This document shows, piece after piece, positions 8,139-15,983 of a stretch of DNA of 64,000 bases. Under the pieces are notes generated by a model. It saw nothing but the letters and a program-made list of their open reading frames with translations, was not told the origin of the DNA and made no database searches. Within the stretch, counting starts at the first letter, position 1. Every line of letters begins with the position of its first letter. The stretch is from VSJD01 sp041653875 (GTDB lineage: Bacteria > Verrucomicrobiota > Kiritimatiellia > JAAZAB01): NCBI GenBank assembly GCA_041653875.1, contig JBAZEM010000001.1, positions 1 to 64,000 on the forward strand, given 5' to 3'. A program made the position numbers and the translations under genes.

Positions 8139-8440
8139 AAAATACGTGTTCAAAGGCTTAAGTTCAATAGCCGATTTGCGGGCAGGATGCAATGGCAGAG
8201 TTCATGGTTCATCGCAGGCCCAGGTGACGCCGGCGCCGATTGAAATCAGGAATCGATGCCAACGTTTAATCATGGCTCACTCACTCTTTGTCCGTCATTC
8301 CGCCTGCCCGCCATAGCCTCTTGGCGACGGCGGGAGCGACGTGTCCGGCGTAGTTTTTGGCGAAGACGGAAGTCGAGGAATCTCCCCGGAATGCCGGCGG
8401 GGACGGAGCGGCAGGATGACGCCGAACCCGCAAACATCCG
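8139..8440. repeat. Gene-free stretch with palindromic repeat
   Basis: No gene is visible. From about 8290 to 8430 the sequence contains inverted GC-rich blocks (GCCTGCCCGCC, GGCGACGGCGGGAGC, CCCGGAATGCCGGCGGGG). This repeat truncates the 3' end of the permease pseudogene that follows. Confidence 0.5.
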
Positions 8441-9081
8441 GTAGGCCGCTTTCAGGAAGTTTCGCTCGATCATGAAGACCACGGCGGCGGACAGGATCAT
8501 GGCGGTTGCGATAAAGCCCTGGCTGAGCGCCGCCACGCCCTTGATGTAGAGATCCGGGCCGAATTTGTCCCACATCGTGTAAAGGGATGCGCCCGCCACG
8601 CGCAGGGTGGTCTCGATCTGGAGCAAAACCCAGGCGGCGAAGGATGGGATCAATCCCAGCGCCACGGCGAGGGCAACGCCGATGATGACGGCCAGGAAGC
8701 CGCCCGGCAGGGAAAGCGGCCATTTATTAACATTCCCGAAATAGACTGGACATGGTCTTGGAAGAGCCACGCCTTCACAGGCGCGGCTACGTAGCCGCCG
8801 GTGTAAACCGGCGGCAATTTCACGTCTGGACTATTATGAGAACGTTAGTAAAATAGGTTGCCGATCAGGATCGAAACCGCCGCGCCGGGCAGGATGACGG
8901 CGATGATAAAATCGGGCGGAACCCCGCAAACAGATCCGCCCAGGACGCCGATCAGCATCAGTTGCAGGAGGTTGTCGATGAACAGGCCGAAGAATCCGTC
9001 CAGGTCGCCTTTCACAAACCAAGGCGCCTGGGACTTCAAGGCCGCCAGCCATGGGCTGGATGCGGGGGGTGTTTTTGTCAT
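8441..9081 (-). pseudogene. NCS2-family (xanthine/uracil/adenine-type) permease remnant
   Basis: Two pieces of one permease remain. The N-terminal piece (9081-8845, 78 aa) reads through FVKGDLDGFFGLFIDNLLQL and VILPGAAVSILIGNLFY, which is the start of AzgA-like NCS2 permeases, and then hits a stop. The second piece (about 8727-8441) contains WPLSLPGGFLAVIIG and a late transmembrane stretch ending ERNFLKAAYRMFAG. A palindromic repeat (about 8745-8835) lies between them, over 100 codons of the central domain are missing, and the 3' end is cut by another repeat. It cannot encode a working transporter of the normal 430 or more residues. Confidence 0.75.
8745..8835. repeat. Palindromic repeat splitting the permease gene
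   Basis: Contains GAGCCACGCC...GGCGCGGCTA and the hairpin GCCGCCGGTGTAAACCGGCGGC. It sits at the junction between the two permease fragments. Confidence 0.6.
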
Positions 9082-9130
9082 GCGGAGAAAATAATCGAGG
9101 CCGCCGGATAAATCAATTTGTTTTCAAGTA

Positions 9131-9213
9131 TGCCTGGGATGGGAGTCGAACCCATACGACCTTGCGGTCAACGGATTTTAAGTCCGTTGTGTCTGCCATT
9201 CCACCACCCAGGC
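9131..9213 (-). tRNA. tRNA-Leu (anticodon TAA)
   Basis: An 83-nt class II tRNA on the minus strand. The acceptor GCCTGGG pairs with CCCAGGC, the anticodon arm ACGGA-CTTAAAA-TCCGT gives TAA, a variable arm TGACCGCAAGGTCG is present and the T arm contains GGGTTCGACTCCC. No CCA is encoded. Confidence 0.95.
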
Positions 9214-9336
9214 CAATTCGCCGCGCATGGTTTTCCGATAAGAATGGAACGTATTATCCGCAGAGACCGGGCGAAGGCAAGCACTTTGCGCAGGTGTCCG
9301 AGCCGATAGTCAGCTTGACGTTATGATGACAACGGA

Positions 9337-9801
9337 TCAAATGCGTGGGCTTCTCGGGACAGAACGATTCAATTCCAGCAGATGGAACCCGGACACGGGA
9401 TGCCGGGCGCGCACGGCCGTAAAACCGGTCAATTCCAGGATCACGATTTCCGCGATCAAATAGGTTCGGATTCCATTGCGGATACAGCCAACCAGCGCTT
9501 TCTGCTTGCGCCCCATGGCGGCGTGCAGATGGAGCTCCGGTCCCTGTTCGCCCGGGAACAGGGTGCCCACCCCCAGGATTTCATGACCGGCGGTAAAGGA
9601 CTGCACCATGACGGCGGGGTTCGCCGTCGTCTTTTTCGGGCCGACCACCAGCCGTCCGTCGCGGGCGCCGCCGACCAGCAGCACCAGGGCGGATTTAATC
9701 CGGCGCCGACGCGCCATGGTCTCGATGCAATCCGGCAGACGTTCGCCTTCTTCCAGGCGGACTGTAAAAACACGGCTGATTTTTCCTTCGGCCACTTGCA
9801 T
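9337..9801 (-). CDS. PPC-domain (DUF296) putative DNA-binding protein
   Basis: A 154-aa single-domain protein of the PPC/DUF296 fold, which occurs in small bacterial proteins and in plant AT-hook proteins. Seen: FTVRLEEGERLPDCIETMARRRRIKSALVLLVGGARDG at the N-terminus, then the conserved HLHAAMGRKQKALVGCIRNGI core near 95-115 and a VILELTG strand. Start ATG 9801 is supported by AGGAG 8 nt upstream. The natural ligand or target is unknown. The gene is 13 bp downstream of the zincin gene and probably co-transcribed with it. Confidence 0.8.
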   Translation of the reverse strand: MQVAEGKISRVFTVRLEEGERLPDCIETMARRRRIKSALVLLVGGARDGRLVVGPKKTTANPAVMVQSFTAGHEILGVGTLFPGEQGPELHLHAAMGRKQKALVGCIRNGIRTYLIAEIVILELTGFTAVRARHPVSGFHLLELNRSVPRSPRI

Positions 9802-9814
9802 GGTTAATCTCCTG

Positions 9815-10189
9815 TTAATCCAAATTACGTTCTTCGAGTTCCGCCTCTTCCCATCCAAGGGAATGACCCAGCTCGTGCAGGAAGGTCTTGCGGATTTCTT
9901 TCCGGAACGGACGCTCCTCGCCGCCGGCCGCATTCCGGATATTTTCAAGAAACAAGACGATTTGCGCCGGCAAGGGGCTTGCGCCGGGGTCGTCCAGCGA
10001 TGACGGCCCCAGGAAGAGCCCCAGAGTGTCTTCTTCAATGCCGTCCGTTATGAACGCCAGGTTTGGGCGTTTTTCGAACACAATCGGCACAGCTTCCGCC
10101 CGGCGTTTCACGTCCGGCGGCAAGGCCTGGAGCACGGCGGCGACTTCATCCGCCCCCACATCCAGCATCCATTTCCAGATTGGCGTCAT
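9815..10189 (-). CDS. Small zincin-like metallopeptidase family protein (PF06262 type)
   Basis: A 124-aa protein with the zinc-binding signature HELGHSLGW at residues about 105-113, placed near the C-terminus as in the short zincin-1 family. A conserved FITDGIEEDTLGLFLG stretch lies near 50-65. Proteins of this family are intracellular and their substrates are unknown. It precedes the PPC-domain gene on the same strand. Confidence 0.8.
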   Translation of the reverse strand: MTPIWKWMLDVGADEVAAVLQALPPDVKRRAEAVPIVFEKRPNLAFITDGIEEDTLGLFLGPSSLDDPGASPLPAQIVLFLENIRNAAGGEERPFRKEIRKTFLHELGHSLGWEEAELEERNLD

Positions 10190-10215
10190 ATGCCTGGTAG
10201 TGTAGCATGGAACTT

Positions 10216-10370
10216 GTCAAGTAGCCAGAAGTCAGAATTCAGGAGTCAGAATGAAGATGCCAGGGGCCTCGATTACAGCGATGTTTCCGAGTTGTGCCAG
10301 TTGCTTGAAGATGTCAGCAAGCTACTGGAGGCCTATTCGCATGCCATTCTGAATTCTGACTCCTGAATTC
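10216..10370. repeat. Inverted short-word repeat enclosing a four-helix-bundle gene relic
   Basis: Words CAGAATT and CAGGAGT alternate at 10230-10252; their inverted forms (ATTCTGA, ACTCCTG) return at 10347-10370. Between them 10259-10366 encodes 35 aa beginning ARGLDYSDVSELCQLLED and ending ILNSDS before a stop, which resembles the C-terminus of S23/23S-IVS-type four-helix-bundle proteins. The start and first two-thirds are missing. The stop codon is inside the word repeat. Confidence 0.55.
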
Positions 10371-10394
10371 TATTTGCCTTGTGAATAGTTACCC

Positions 10395-11474
10395 ATGCAA
10401 ACCGCCCCCACCATCATGATCTGCCGCGAGGGCTACGAGGCTATTTTGCGGGATGAAATGATCGCCAAAGGCGCGTTTGCCGAACCGGCGGGGAACCCGC
10501 CGGCCTGTGCGCCCGGCGCCGGTCTGCTCGTGGTTGGCGCTCTGGCTGGAGCGGCTGGCGCCGAGCGGGTTCTCGCGCCGTTTATTTTCGAACAACAGCG
10601 ACTGGAAGCCGCGCTCTGGTTCGAGGATCAGCCCTTGAAGGCCATGGCGCGCGCAATCGTGGTGCGGCTCCTGCCCGCGATTTCCAGCCAAACCCAGCCT
10701 TGGACCTTGCATGCGTTTGCGTCCAATCCCAATGGCGCCCGGCCATTGACCCAACGGGCGGAGCATATACGGCAAGCCTTGCTCGATTTCTGCGACGACC
10801 GCTTCACGGTCGTTTATAGGCGGTACCGGGCGCCGGAAGCGTTTGCTGTCGCCGACGCGTTTCTGGTCCTGCAGTTATGCGTCACGCCCGGCGGGCTATG
10901 GGGCGCCGTCATGCCGTCCAATCGGCTCAGCGATGCGCGGCCGGGCGGCGTGCATCGCATGCGGTTCGACGCCAAAGCGCCGGCGCGCTCCTATCTAAAG
11001 ATCGAAGAAGTCTTTGAACGCATGGGCGAGGCGCCTGCGCCTGGCCAGCGCGTGGTGGACCTCGGCGCGGCGCCCGGCGGCTGGAGTTATGCCTTTCTCA
11101 AACGGGGTTGCCGCGTGCTGGCGGTGGACAACGGCCCCTTAAAGCTCCAAGACCTGGGCGCTTTCGGCAAAAACCTGACGCATCTCCGTGAAAACGGCAT
11201 CTCGTTCACGCCGCCGCCCGCCTGGCGCCCCTTGGACTGGATGGTCAGCGACATGCTGGTCCCACCCGGCCAGACTCTGGGCATGTTCCGGAGATGGATG
11301 GAGCATGGCTGGATGCGCCGCTTCGTTTTCAATGTCAAGCTCCCGCAACAGCAGCCTTATCCCGTCTTGAAGCCCATTGAAGCGTATTTGCACAGCCAAT
11401 CCGGAATCGAGTTTCACATTCGCCAGCTTTATCATGACCGGCGCGAAGTGACGGTGTTTGGGAGGCGGGATTAG
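10395..11474 (+). CDS. rlmM: RlmM-like 23S rRNA 2'-O-ribose methyltransferase
   Basis: A 359-aa SAM-dependent RNA methyltransferase resembling RlmM, which 2'-O-methylates C2498 of 23S rRNA in E. coli. The N-terminal half is the THUMP-like region. The Rossmann domain carries VVDLGAAPGGWSYAFLKRG (about 219-237), the acidic strand end VLAVD, the catalytic-type DWMVSDM near 280 and FNVKLPQQQPYP near 313, with a final HIRQLYHDRREVTVF. Length is close to the E. coli protein. It converges with and overlaps the next gene by 4 bp. Confidence 0.85.
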   Translation: MQTAPTIMICREGYEAILRDEMIAKGAFAEPAGNPPACAPGAGLLVVGALAGAAGAERVLAPFIFEQQRLEAALWFEDQPLKAMARAIVVRLLPAISSQTQPWTLHAFASNPNGARPLTQRAEHIRQALLDFCDDRFTVVYRRYRAPEAFAVADAFLVLQLCVTPGGLWGAVMPSNRLSDARPGGVHRMRFDAKAPARSYLKIEEVFERMGEAPAPGQRVVDLGAAPGGWSYAFLKRGCRVLAVDNGPLKLQDLGAFGKNLTHLRENGISFTPPPAWRPLDWMVSDMLVPPGQTLGMFRRWMEHGWMRRFVFNVKLPQQQPYPVLKPIEAYLHSQSGIEFHIRQLYHDRREVTVFGRRD

Positions 11475-12475
11475 CCCGGTTCTGCGGGAATCTTCAATTG
11501 CAGGGCGCGTGGCGCCACCCGAACTTGGAACCGGTCGCCGGCCGGCAATTCCTCGCCGTCATATTGCGCCGTCTCCGGGCGGGACAAGCGCACCTCGATC
11601 AGCCGGCCGCGGGCATAAGCGGAGGCCTTGTTCAGTCGTTCAGCCAGTTCCTGAATCCGACGCGGCTGATTGCGGAAGGCGAGAAAATATTTTGCCAGAT
11701 AATCCGTGTGGCCGGTGAACACCACCACGTCAAGCAAGCCGTCATTGGCATAGGCATCGGGGCAAATGACGAATTCGCCGCCATAGTTGCGGGTGTTGCC
11801 GATGACCAGGTTGATGATGGGACCCGCATACCAGGGCCGGCCGTCAATCGCAATTTCGGCGTCCAGCGGCTTCTGCCGCCAGAACCTTTGCCCAACGCAC
11901 CAACCGTAGAGCAGATTCCCCTTGAGAATGCGGCGCATGAGCGGGAAACTCGCCACCCCCTGCTTAAGACGGTTGTGTTCCCTCAAAATATTGGAATCCA
12001 AGCCCACTGTCAGGGCATTCGCGAAATAGACTTCATTGAGACGGCCCAGGTCCAGCCAGTAATCCGCGCCGTAGCGAATGGCCGCCACGGCGCGGCGCAA
12101 ATCGCCCACAAAAAAATCGTCGCGGGCGGTCAGCCCGAAGGACTTGGCCATGTCGTTGCCCGTGCCCGTGGGGATCAGCACGTACGGGGGCAAAATTCGA
12201 TCCGCATGTGCGGCGCGATAGCGCATCAGGCCGTTGATCATCGCCGAATGGGTGCCGTCGCCGCCGATGCCGGCGATGGCCGCATAGCGCTCCGGGCCAT
12301 TCCGCTCCAGTTGCCGGCCAACCTGCGCATCGGGAGGCGCGTCTTGAGCGGCCAGCAGTTCGCAGGATATCTGGAAGGATTCCAGCAAAGCGGCTATTTT
12401 CGGCCAGCGTTGCAGGGCAATCCCGCTGCCGGCCGTCGGATTGAGCACGCAGAGGATATGGGGCGACGTTTGCAT
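11471..12475 (-). CDS. Diacylglycerol/lipid kinase family protein (YegS/DagK type)
   Basis: A 334-aa lipid kinase. Seen: N-terminal LCVLNPTAGSG (family start), AIAGIGGDGTHSAMINGL (the GGDGT nucleotide-binding motif, about 67-84), IPTGTGNDMAKSFGL (about 101-115), and the C-terminal beta-sandwich with VIGNTRNYGGEF and DGLLDVVVF. It should phosphorylate a lipid such as diacylglycerol at the membrane using ATP; the exact lipid is not evident. All key glycines are present. Confidence 0.85.
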   Translation of the reverse strand: MQTSPHILCVLNPTAGSGIALQRWPKIAALLESFQISCELLAAQDAPPDAQVGRQLERNGPERYAAIAGIGGDGTHSAMINGLMRYRAAHADRILPPYVLIPTGTGNDMAKSFGLTARDDFFVGDLRRAVAAIRYGADYWLDLGRLNEVYFANALTVGLDSNILREHNRLKQGVASFPLMRRILKGNLLYGWCVGQRFWRQKPLDAEIAIDGRPWYAGPIINLVIGNTRNYGGEFVICPDAYANDGLLDVVVFTGHTDYLAKYFLAFRNQPRRIQELAERLNKASAYARGRLIEVRLSRPETAQYDGEELPAGDRFQVRVAPRALQLKIPAEPG

Positions 12476-12518
12476 GGGTTTAGCATTGAAATATGCCGCC
12501 CTATGTGGTGCGCGTTTA

Positions 12519-12582
12519 TGTAGAGCCGACTTTATGTCGGCGATCTTCGGGACAGGATAGCCGGTATAAAACCGGCTCTACA
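12519..12582. repeat. Dispersed palindromic repeat, family A (empty site)
   Basis: Same outer arms (TGTAGAGCCG, CGGCTCTACA) and inner hairpins as 2831-2924, but the GCCGGTATAAAACCGGC hairpin keeps its 4-5 nt loop with no 30-nt insertion. It lies between the lipid kinase and mazG genes. Confidence 0.8.
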
Positions 12583-12608
12583 AGAAACCAAATCCGGTTA
12601 GGCAGCAC

Positions 12609-13403
12609 TTATTCGGTTTTTTTCACCGCGTCCCAGTGCGCATCCAGCTCCGCGAGGGTGCATTGCGCCAATTCGCGGCCGGAGAGCCGCACACGTTGTT
12701 CCACCGCCTGAACGCGCCGGGCGAATTTATTCACCGCGCGCTGTAAAACTTCCTCGGCATTCAAGCCCTGGAACCGGCTGAGATTTACCACGGCAAACAG
12801 CAGGTCGCCGAGTTCCTCGTCGATCCGGGCCGTGTTTCCCGCGGCCAGGGCCTGCTTGACTTCCGCCAGTTCCTCGTCGATTTTCGCCACCACGTCGTGC
12901 ACCTGGTTCCAGTCGAAACCCACGCGCGCCAGACGCTTCTGGAGATGATGGGCCTTGCGCAGGGCCGGCAGATGGCGGGGCATATCGCCGATCAGGGAGG
13001 GCGGCGTGCCGGAATTTGCGCCTTCGCCGGCATCCTGTTTTTCCCGCGCCTTGATGGCCTCCCAGTTTTTCAAAACCTCCTGGGATCCGGATACGCGGGC
13101 GTCGCCGAACACATGCGGGTGCCGGCGGATCAGTTTTGCGCAGATGCGATCCACCACGTCTTCGAAGGCAAACTGGCCCTGTTCCCAGCGAATCTGCGCC
13201 TGGAACACCACCTGCAGGAGCAGGTCGCCCAGCTCATCGGCATGCTTGTCCGCCCGGCCGGAATCGATGGCGTCGATGACCTCGTAGCACTCCTCGACCA
13301 GGTACTGCTTGAGCGACTCCAGGGTCTGTTCGCGATCCCAGGGACAGCCGCCCTCGCCGCGCATCTTCGCCATGATATCGAGCAGGTTCTGGATGGTATG
13401 CAT
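12609..13403 (-). CDS. mazG: Nucleoside triphosphate pyrophosphohydrolase MazG
   Basis: A 264-aa tandem MazG protein that hydrolyses NTPs to NMP and pyrophosphate in nucleotide-pool sanitation. Domain 1 has GCPWDREQT (about 19-27) followed by EECYEVIDAID and ADELGDLLLQVVFQ, the EExxE...ExxD metal-binding helices. RRHPHVFGD follows, and domain 2 repeats ELAEVKQAL...EELGDLLFAVVNLSR. Length matches E. coli MazG. The upstream leader is made of TAGAATG-type short-word repeats and no ribosome-binding site is evident. Confidence 0.93.
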   Translation of the reverse strand: MHTIQNLLDIMAKMRGEGGCPWDREQTLESLKQYLVEECYEVIDAIDSGRADKHADELGDLLLQVVFQAQIRWEQGQFAFEDVVDRICAKLIRRHPHVFGDARVSGSQEVLKNWEAIKAREKQDAGEGANSGTPPSLIGDMPRHLPALRKAHHLQKRLARVGFDWNQVHDVVAKIDEELAEVKQALAAGNTARIDEELGDLLFAVVNLSRFQGLNAEEVLQRAVNKFARRVQAVEQRVRLSGRELAQCTLAELDAHWDAVKKTE

Positions 13404-13470
13404 AAAAGAAATGTAGAATGTAGAATGAAGAATGCAGAATAAAAAACCGTTACGAACAATTGTAACAACT
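13404..13470. repeat. Short-word repeat upstream of mazG
   Basis: Consecutive 7-nt words TAGAATG, TAGAATG, AAGAATG, CAGAATA abut the mazG start codon; their inverted counterpart ATTCTGC/ATTCTTC lies at 13698-13722, directly against the thiC stop region. Confidence 0.6.
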
Positions 13471-13472
13471 TA

Positions 13473-13700
13473 GGTAGTCAGAAGTCAGGATTCAGAATCC
13501 AGAATAAAACTCGCAAAAATCGGCCATTGAAGACTGCAAGGGACATTCCGCCAAGACCCTGCGCTTATAACTTGTTCTCTTCGTATTCTCTTGGCCGATA
13601 CGGGGTTCCTTATTCTGACTACCTTCGTTCCTGGTTATAGGCTCCCAATTCGGTGTCGGCAGGATTACTGACCTCTGACATCTGATCTTTGACCTCTCAA
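13473..13700 (-). repeat. Element E, diverged copy, with flanking words
   Basis: From 13473 to 13622 the sequence is a diverged inverted copy of the element at 36184-36405, sharing the ends GGTAGTCAGAA and TTATTCTGACTACC and the internal TTCCGCCAAG segment. It lacks the GC-rich interlocking head. Beyond it (13623-13700) are GTTCCTGGTT and TGACCTCTGA words. No gene is visible between mazG and thiC. Confidence 0.6.
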
Positions 13701-13712
13701 ATTCTGCATTCT

Positions 13713-15008
13713 TCATTCTGCCTTTAACTTGTCCGCCAACTTGCGCGAGATGCGCATGGCGCAAAAATCGGCGCCGCACATGGTGCAATGATCCTTGGCC
13801 TCCGCCATCTCGGGGGAGGTCTCGCGGAAACGCTCGCGCGCGCGTTTGCCGTCCAGCGCCAGGTTGAACTGGCAATTCCAATCGAAGCCGGTGCGCGCGC
13901 GCGTCATGGCGTCGTCCCAATCGCGGGCGCCGGGCAGGTTGCGGGCCACGTCGGCGGCGTGCGCCGCAATCCGGTAGGCCACCAAGCCTTCGCGGACCTC
14001 GGCTTCCGTTGGGAGCCCCAGGTGCTCCGCCGGGGTCACGTAACAGAGCAGCGACGCGCCATAATAGGCCGCCGCCGTCGCGCCGATGCAGGAGGTGATG
14101 TGATCGTAGCCGGGGGCCACGTCGGTCACCACCGGTCCCAGCACGTAAAAAGGGGCGCCGGCGCAGACGCGGATTTCGCGCTCGACGTTCATTTGAATCT
14201 GGCCGAAGGGCACATGGCCCGGGCCTTCCACCATGACCTGCACGCCCCGCCGGCGGCAGCGCTCCACGAGTTCGCCCAGGGTATCGAGCTCCGCAAACTG
14301 GGCGGCATCGCTCGCGTCCGCCTGACATCCCGGCCGCAGGCCGTCGCCCAGCGAAACCGTGACATCGTGCGCCCGGCAAATCTCGAGAATTTCGTCCCAT
14401 CGGGTATAAAGCGGATTTTCCCGGCCGCATTCCACCATCCAGGATGCCAGGATCGCGCCGCCCCGGCTGACAATGCCAGCCATGCGCTTCATGGCCAGGG
14501 GCACATGCGCCTTGAGCAGGCCGGCGTGCAGAGTCATAAAATCCACGCCCTGCGCGGCCTGTTCGGCAATGACCGTGAGCAGAACGTCGGGATCGAAAGC
14601 TTTCGCCGCGCCGCCCGTTCGGGACACGGCTTCATAGATCGGCACCGTGCCGAAAGGCGCCGGGCATTGCGCCAACATGGCTTTCCGCAAAGACGCCAAG
14701 TCGGCCCCGACACTCAGGTCCATGATACAATCGGCGCCCGCGGTCAGGGCCGTTGTCAGCTTGGCCAATTCGGTCTGGTCATTGGAGCTTGCGGCGGAAC
14801 GCCCGATGTTGGCGTTGACCTTGGTGCGGAACAGACGGCCGACAATCTGGGGGACCAAGCGCGTATGCGCCGGATTGGCGGGCAGGACGGCGCGGCCGGC
14901 GGCCAATTCCTCCAGCACCTTATCGACAGATATCTTCTCTGCCCGGGCGGCGGCCTGCATGGCGGACGTCACCGCGCCTGTGCGCGCGAACTCAAGCTGG
15001 GTTTTCAT
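13713..15008 (-). CDS. thiC: Phosphomethylpyrimidine synthase ThiC
   Basis: A 431-aa radical-SAM enzyme that converts aminoimidazole ribotide to the HMP phosphate moiety of thiamine. Seen: the N-terminal family stretch VNANIGRSA (about 77-85), GADCIMDLSVGAD near 111-123, the VEGPGHVPFGQIQMNVE block near 260-276, and the C-terminal cluster CTMCGADFC (about 411-419). This is the short bacterial form lacking the long N-terminal extension of E. coli ThiC. It is 6 bp downstream of the degenerate HAD gene and probably shares its promoter at 15850-15878. No thiamine riboswitch was recognised upstream. Confidence 0.95.
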   Translation of the reverse strand: MKTQLEFARTGAVTSAMQAAARAEKISVDKVLEELAAGRAVLPANPAHTRLVPQIVGRLFRTKVNANIGRSAASSNDQTELAKLTTALTAGADCIMDLSVGADLASLRKAMLAQCPAPFGTVPIYEAVSRTGGAAKAFDPDVLLTVIAEQAAQGVDFMTLHAGLLKAHVPLAMKRMAGIVSRGGAILASWMVECGRENPLYTRWDEILEICRAHDVTVSLGDGLRPGCQADASDAAQFAELDTLGELVERCRRRGVQVMVEGPGHVPFGQIQMNVEREIRVCAGAPFYVLGPVVTDVAPGYDHITSCIGATAAAYYGASLLCYVTPAEHLGLPTEAEVREGLVAYRIAAHAADVARNLPGARDWDDAMTRARTGFDWNCQFNLALDGKRARERFRETSPEMAEAKDHCTMCGADFCAMRISRKLADKLKAE

Positions 15009-15014
15009 GAAAAA

Positions 15015-15737
15015 TTACCGGAATGCGCATGAATGCAGGAGCGCTTGTAAATCCTTGGCATGCACATCCTTCAGGTCCTCGACCACTCCGTCGGCCCCGC
15101 CAAAGTCCTGGTAGGAGGTGAATTCGTCGGGCGTCACGACACAGCGCAGACCGGCTTCCAGCGCCGCTTTGCAGGCCGCCGCGCCTTCGACCACGGCCAC
15201 ACAGCGGCGCGCCGGAACGCCGATGGATTTGCAGGTCATGAGCCAGCAATCCGGGGTTGGGACGCTCGCGGCGGCTTTCTGCATGACAGACAGGCGGACG
15301 CTTTCCTGGAGGCCGAGATGCGCAAGCAAGGCCTGGGCCTGCTCGTCGGGCAGAAACGACAAAGCGCCGATTTTGATATTGAGCTTGGCCGCTTCGGCCA
15401 GCAGGGCGTTTAGGGCGGCATTTAATTTAACGGTCGGCCGGGCAATCTCGCTAAAAAAGATGTCCTGAATTTCGCGCGCCAGCTTATCCGCCGCCAGCGT
15501 TTTCTTATCCAAGGCTGCGAGCAAACGGGCCAGTCCCTGCGCCAGCGGCGTTGCCAGGCCGAACCGCGACCACATCACGGGGGTCAGGGCGACTTGTTTG
15601 TCCTTGAGGACTTTCTGACAGGCCTCAAACAGGAGGCGCTGACCGGGTATGGCAAGTTTTTCCAGTTCGAACACAAGCCCGGTGGATACGGCCGGCGGCG
15701 CGGTTTTCTTCCGAGTTTCTTCTGTCTGCATCCCCAT
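15015..15737 (-). CDS. Degenerate HAD-fold protein upstream of thiC
   Basis: A 240-aa protein with the layout of a CbbY/phosphonatase-like HAD phosphatase but without its catalytic residues. Motif I reads VFELEKLA where the family has FDxDGT (both Asp replaced by Glu). The motif III lysine is missing (ASVPTPDCW in place of KPxPD). The motif IV acidic pair reads VVEGAA. The cap-like helical region (about 40-110) and ALSFLP motif II remain. It is therefore probably not a phosphatase and may be a regulator or binding partner. ATG 15737 is chosen because GGAG lies 10 nt upstream; GTG 15746 has spacing too short. It is probably co-transcribed with thiC. Confidence 0.7.
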   Translation of the reverse strand: MGMQTEETRKKTAPPAVSTGLVFELEKLAIPGQRLLFEACQKVLKDKQVALTPVMWSRFGLATPLAQGLARLLAALDKKTLAADKLAREIQDIFFSEIARPTVKLNAALNALLAEAAKLNIKIGALSFLPDEQAQALLAHLGLQESVRLSVMQKAAASVPTPDCWLMTCKSIGVPARRCVAVVEGAAACKAALEAGLRCVVTPDEFTSYQDFGGADGVVEDLKDVHAKDLQALLHSCAFR

Positions 15738-15778
15738 GATAATCACACTCCATTCTGCGGATAACGGTTGATTCTATT

Positions 15779-15832
15779 TTTGATTTCCGATTTCTGATTT
15801 AAAAACCCGCAATCAGCAATCCAAAATCAGCG
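15779..15832. repeat. Short-word inverted repeat in the HAD leader
   Basis: Words GATTTCCG, ATTTCTG, ATTT on one side and GCAATCA, GCAATCC, AAAATCAGC on the other form an imperfect hairpin in the 5' leader of the HAD-thiC transcript, downstream of its promoter. Confidence 0.5.
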
Positions 15833-15849
15833 ATGCGTTAAGAACCGGC

Positions 15850-15878
15850 ACTATAGATTTTCAAGCGGCCGGCGTCAA
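15850..15878 (-). promoter_or_regulatory. Sigma-70-type promoter for HAD-thiC
   Basis: On the minus strand TTGACG (15878-15873) is followed after exactly 17 bp by TATAGT (15855-15850). It faces the HAD and thiC genes and is back to back with the nusA promoter. Confidence 0.65.
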
Positions 15879-15902
15879 GCTTTTGGATTGCAGAGAAACA
15901 CC

Positions 15903-15931
15903 TTGACTTGGTAAGTGCGAGTTGATATTTT
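15903..15931 (+). promoter_or_regulatory. Sigma-70-type promoter for the nusA operon
   Basis: TTGACT (15903-15908) and TATTTT (15926-15931) are separated by 17 bp, 53 bp before the nusA ATG. With 15850-15878 it forms a divergent promoter pair about 25 bp apart. Confidence 0.65.
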
Positions 15932-15983
15932 ACGTTTTTACGTGTTTGGGATGTGGGATGTGTTGACATAAACAGGATATGCC

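Noticed and set aside
13492..14430. 312-codon minus-strand frame overlapping the 3' part of thiC
   Set aside because: It is out of frame with ThiC, Arg/Gly-rich, and its tail reads element E repeat DNA.
13788..15032. 414-codon plus-strand frame opposite thiC
   Set aside because: The minus frame contains all ThiC motifs; the plus frame has shadow composition.
15747..15849. Possible TPP riboswitch upstream of the HAD-thiC genes
   Set aside because: No CTGAGA-type core or matching stems are visible; the leader is short-word repeat DNA.
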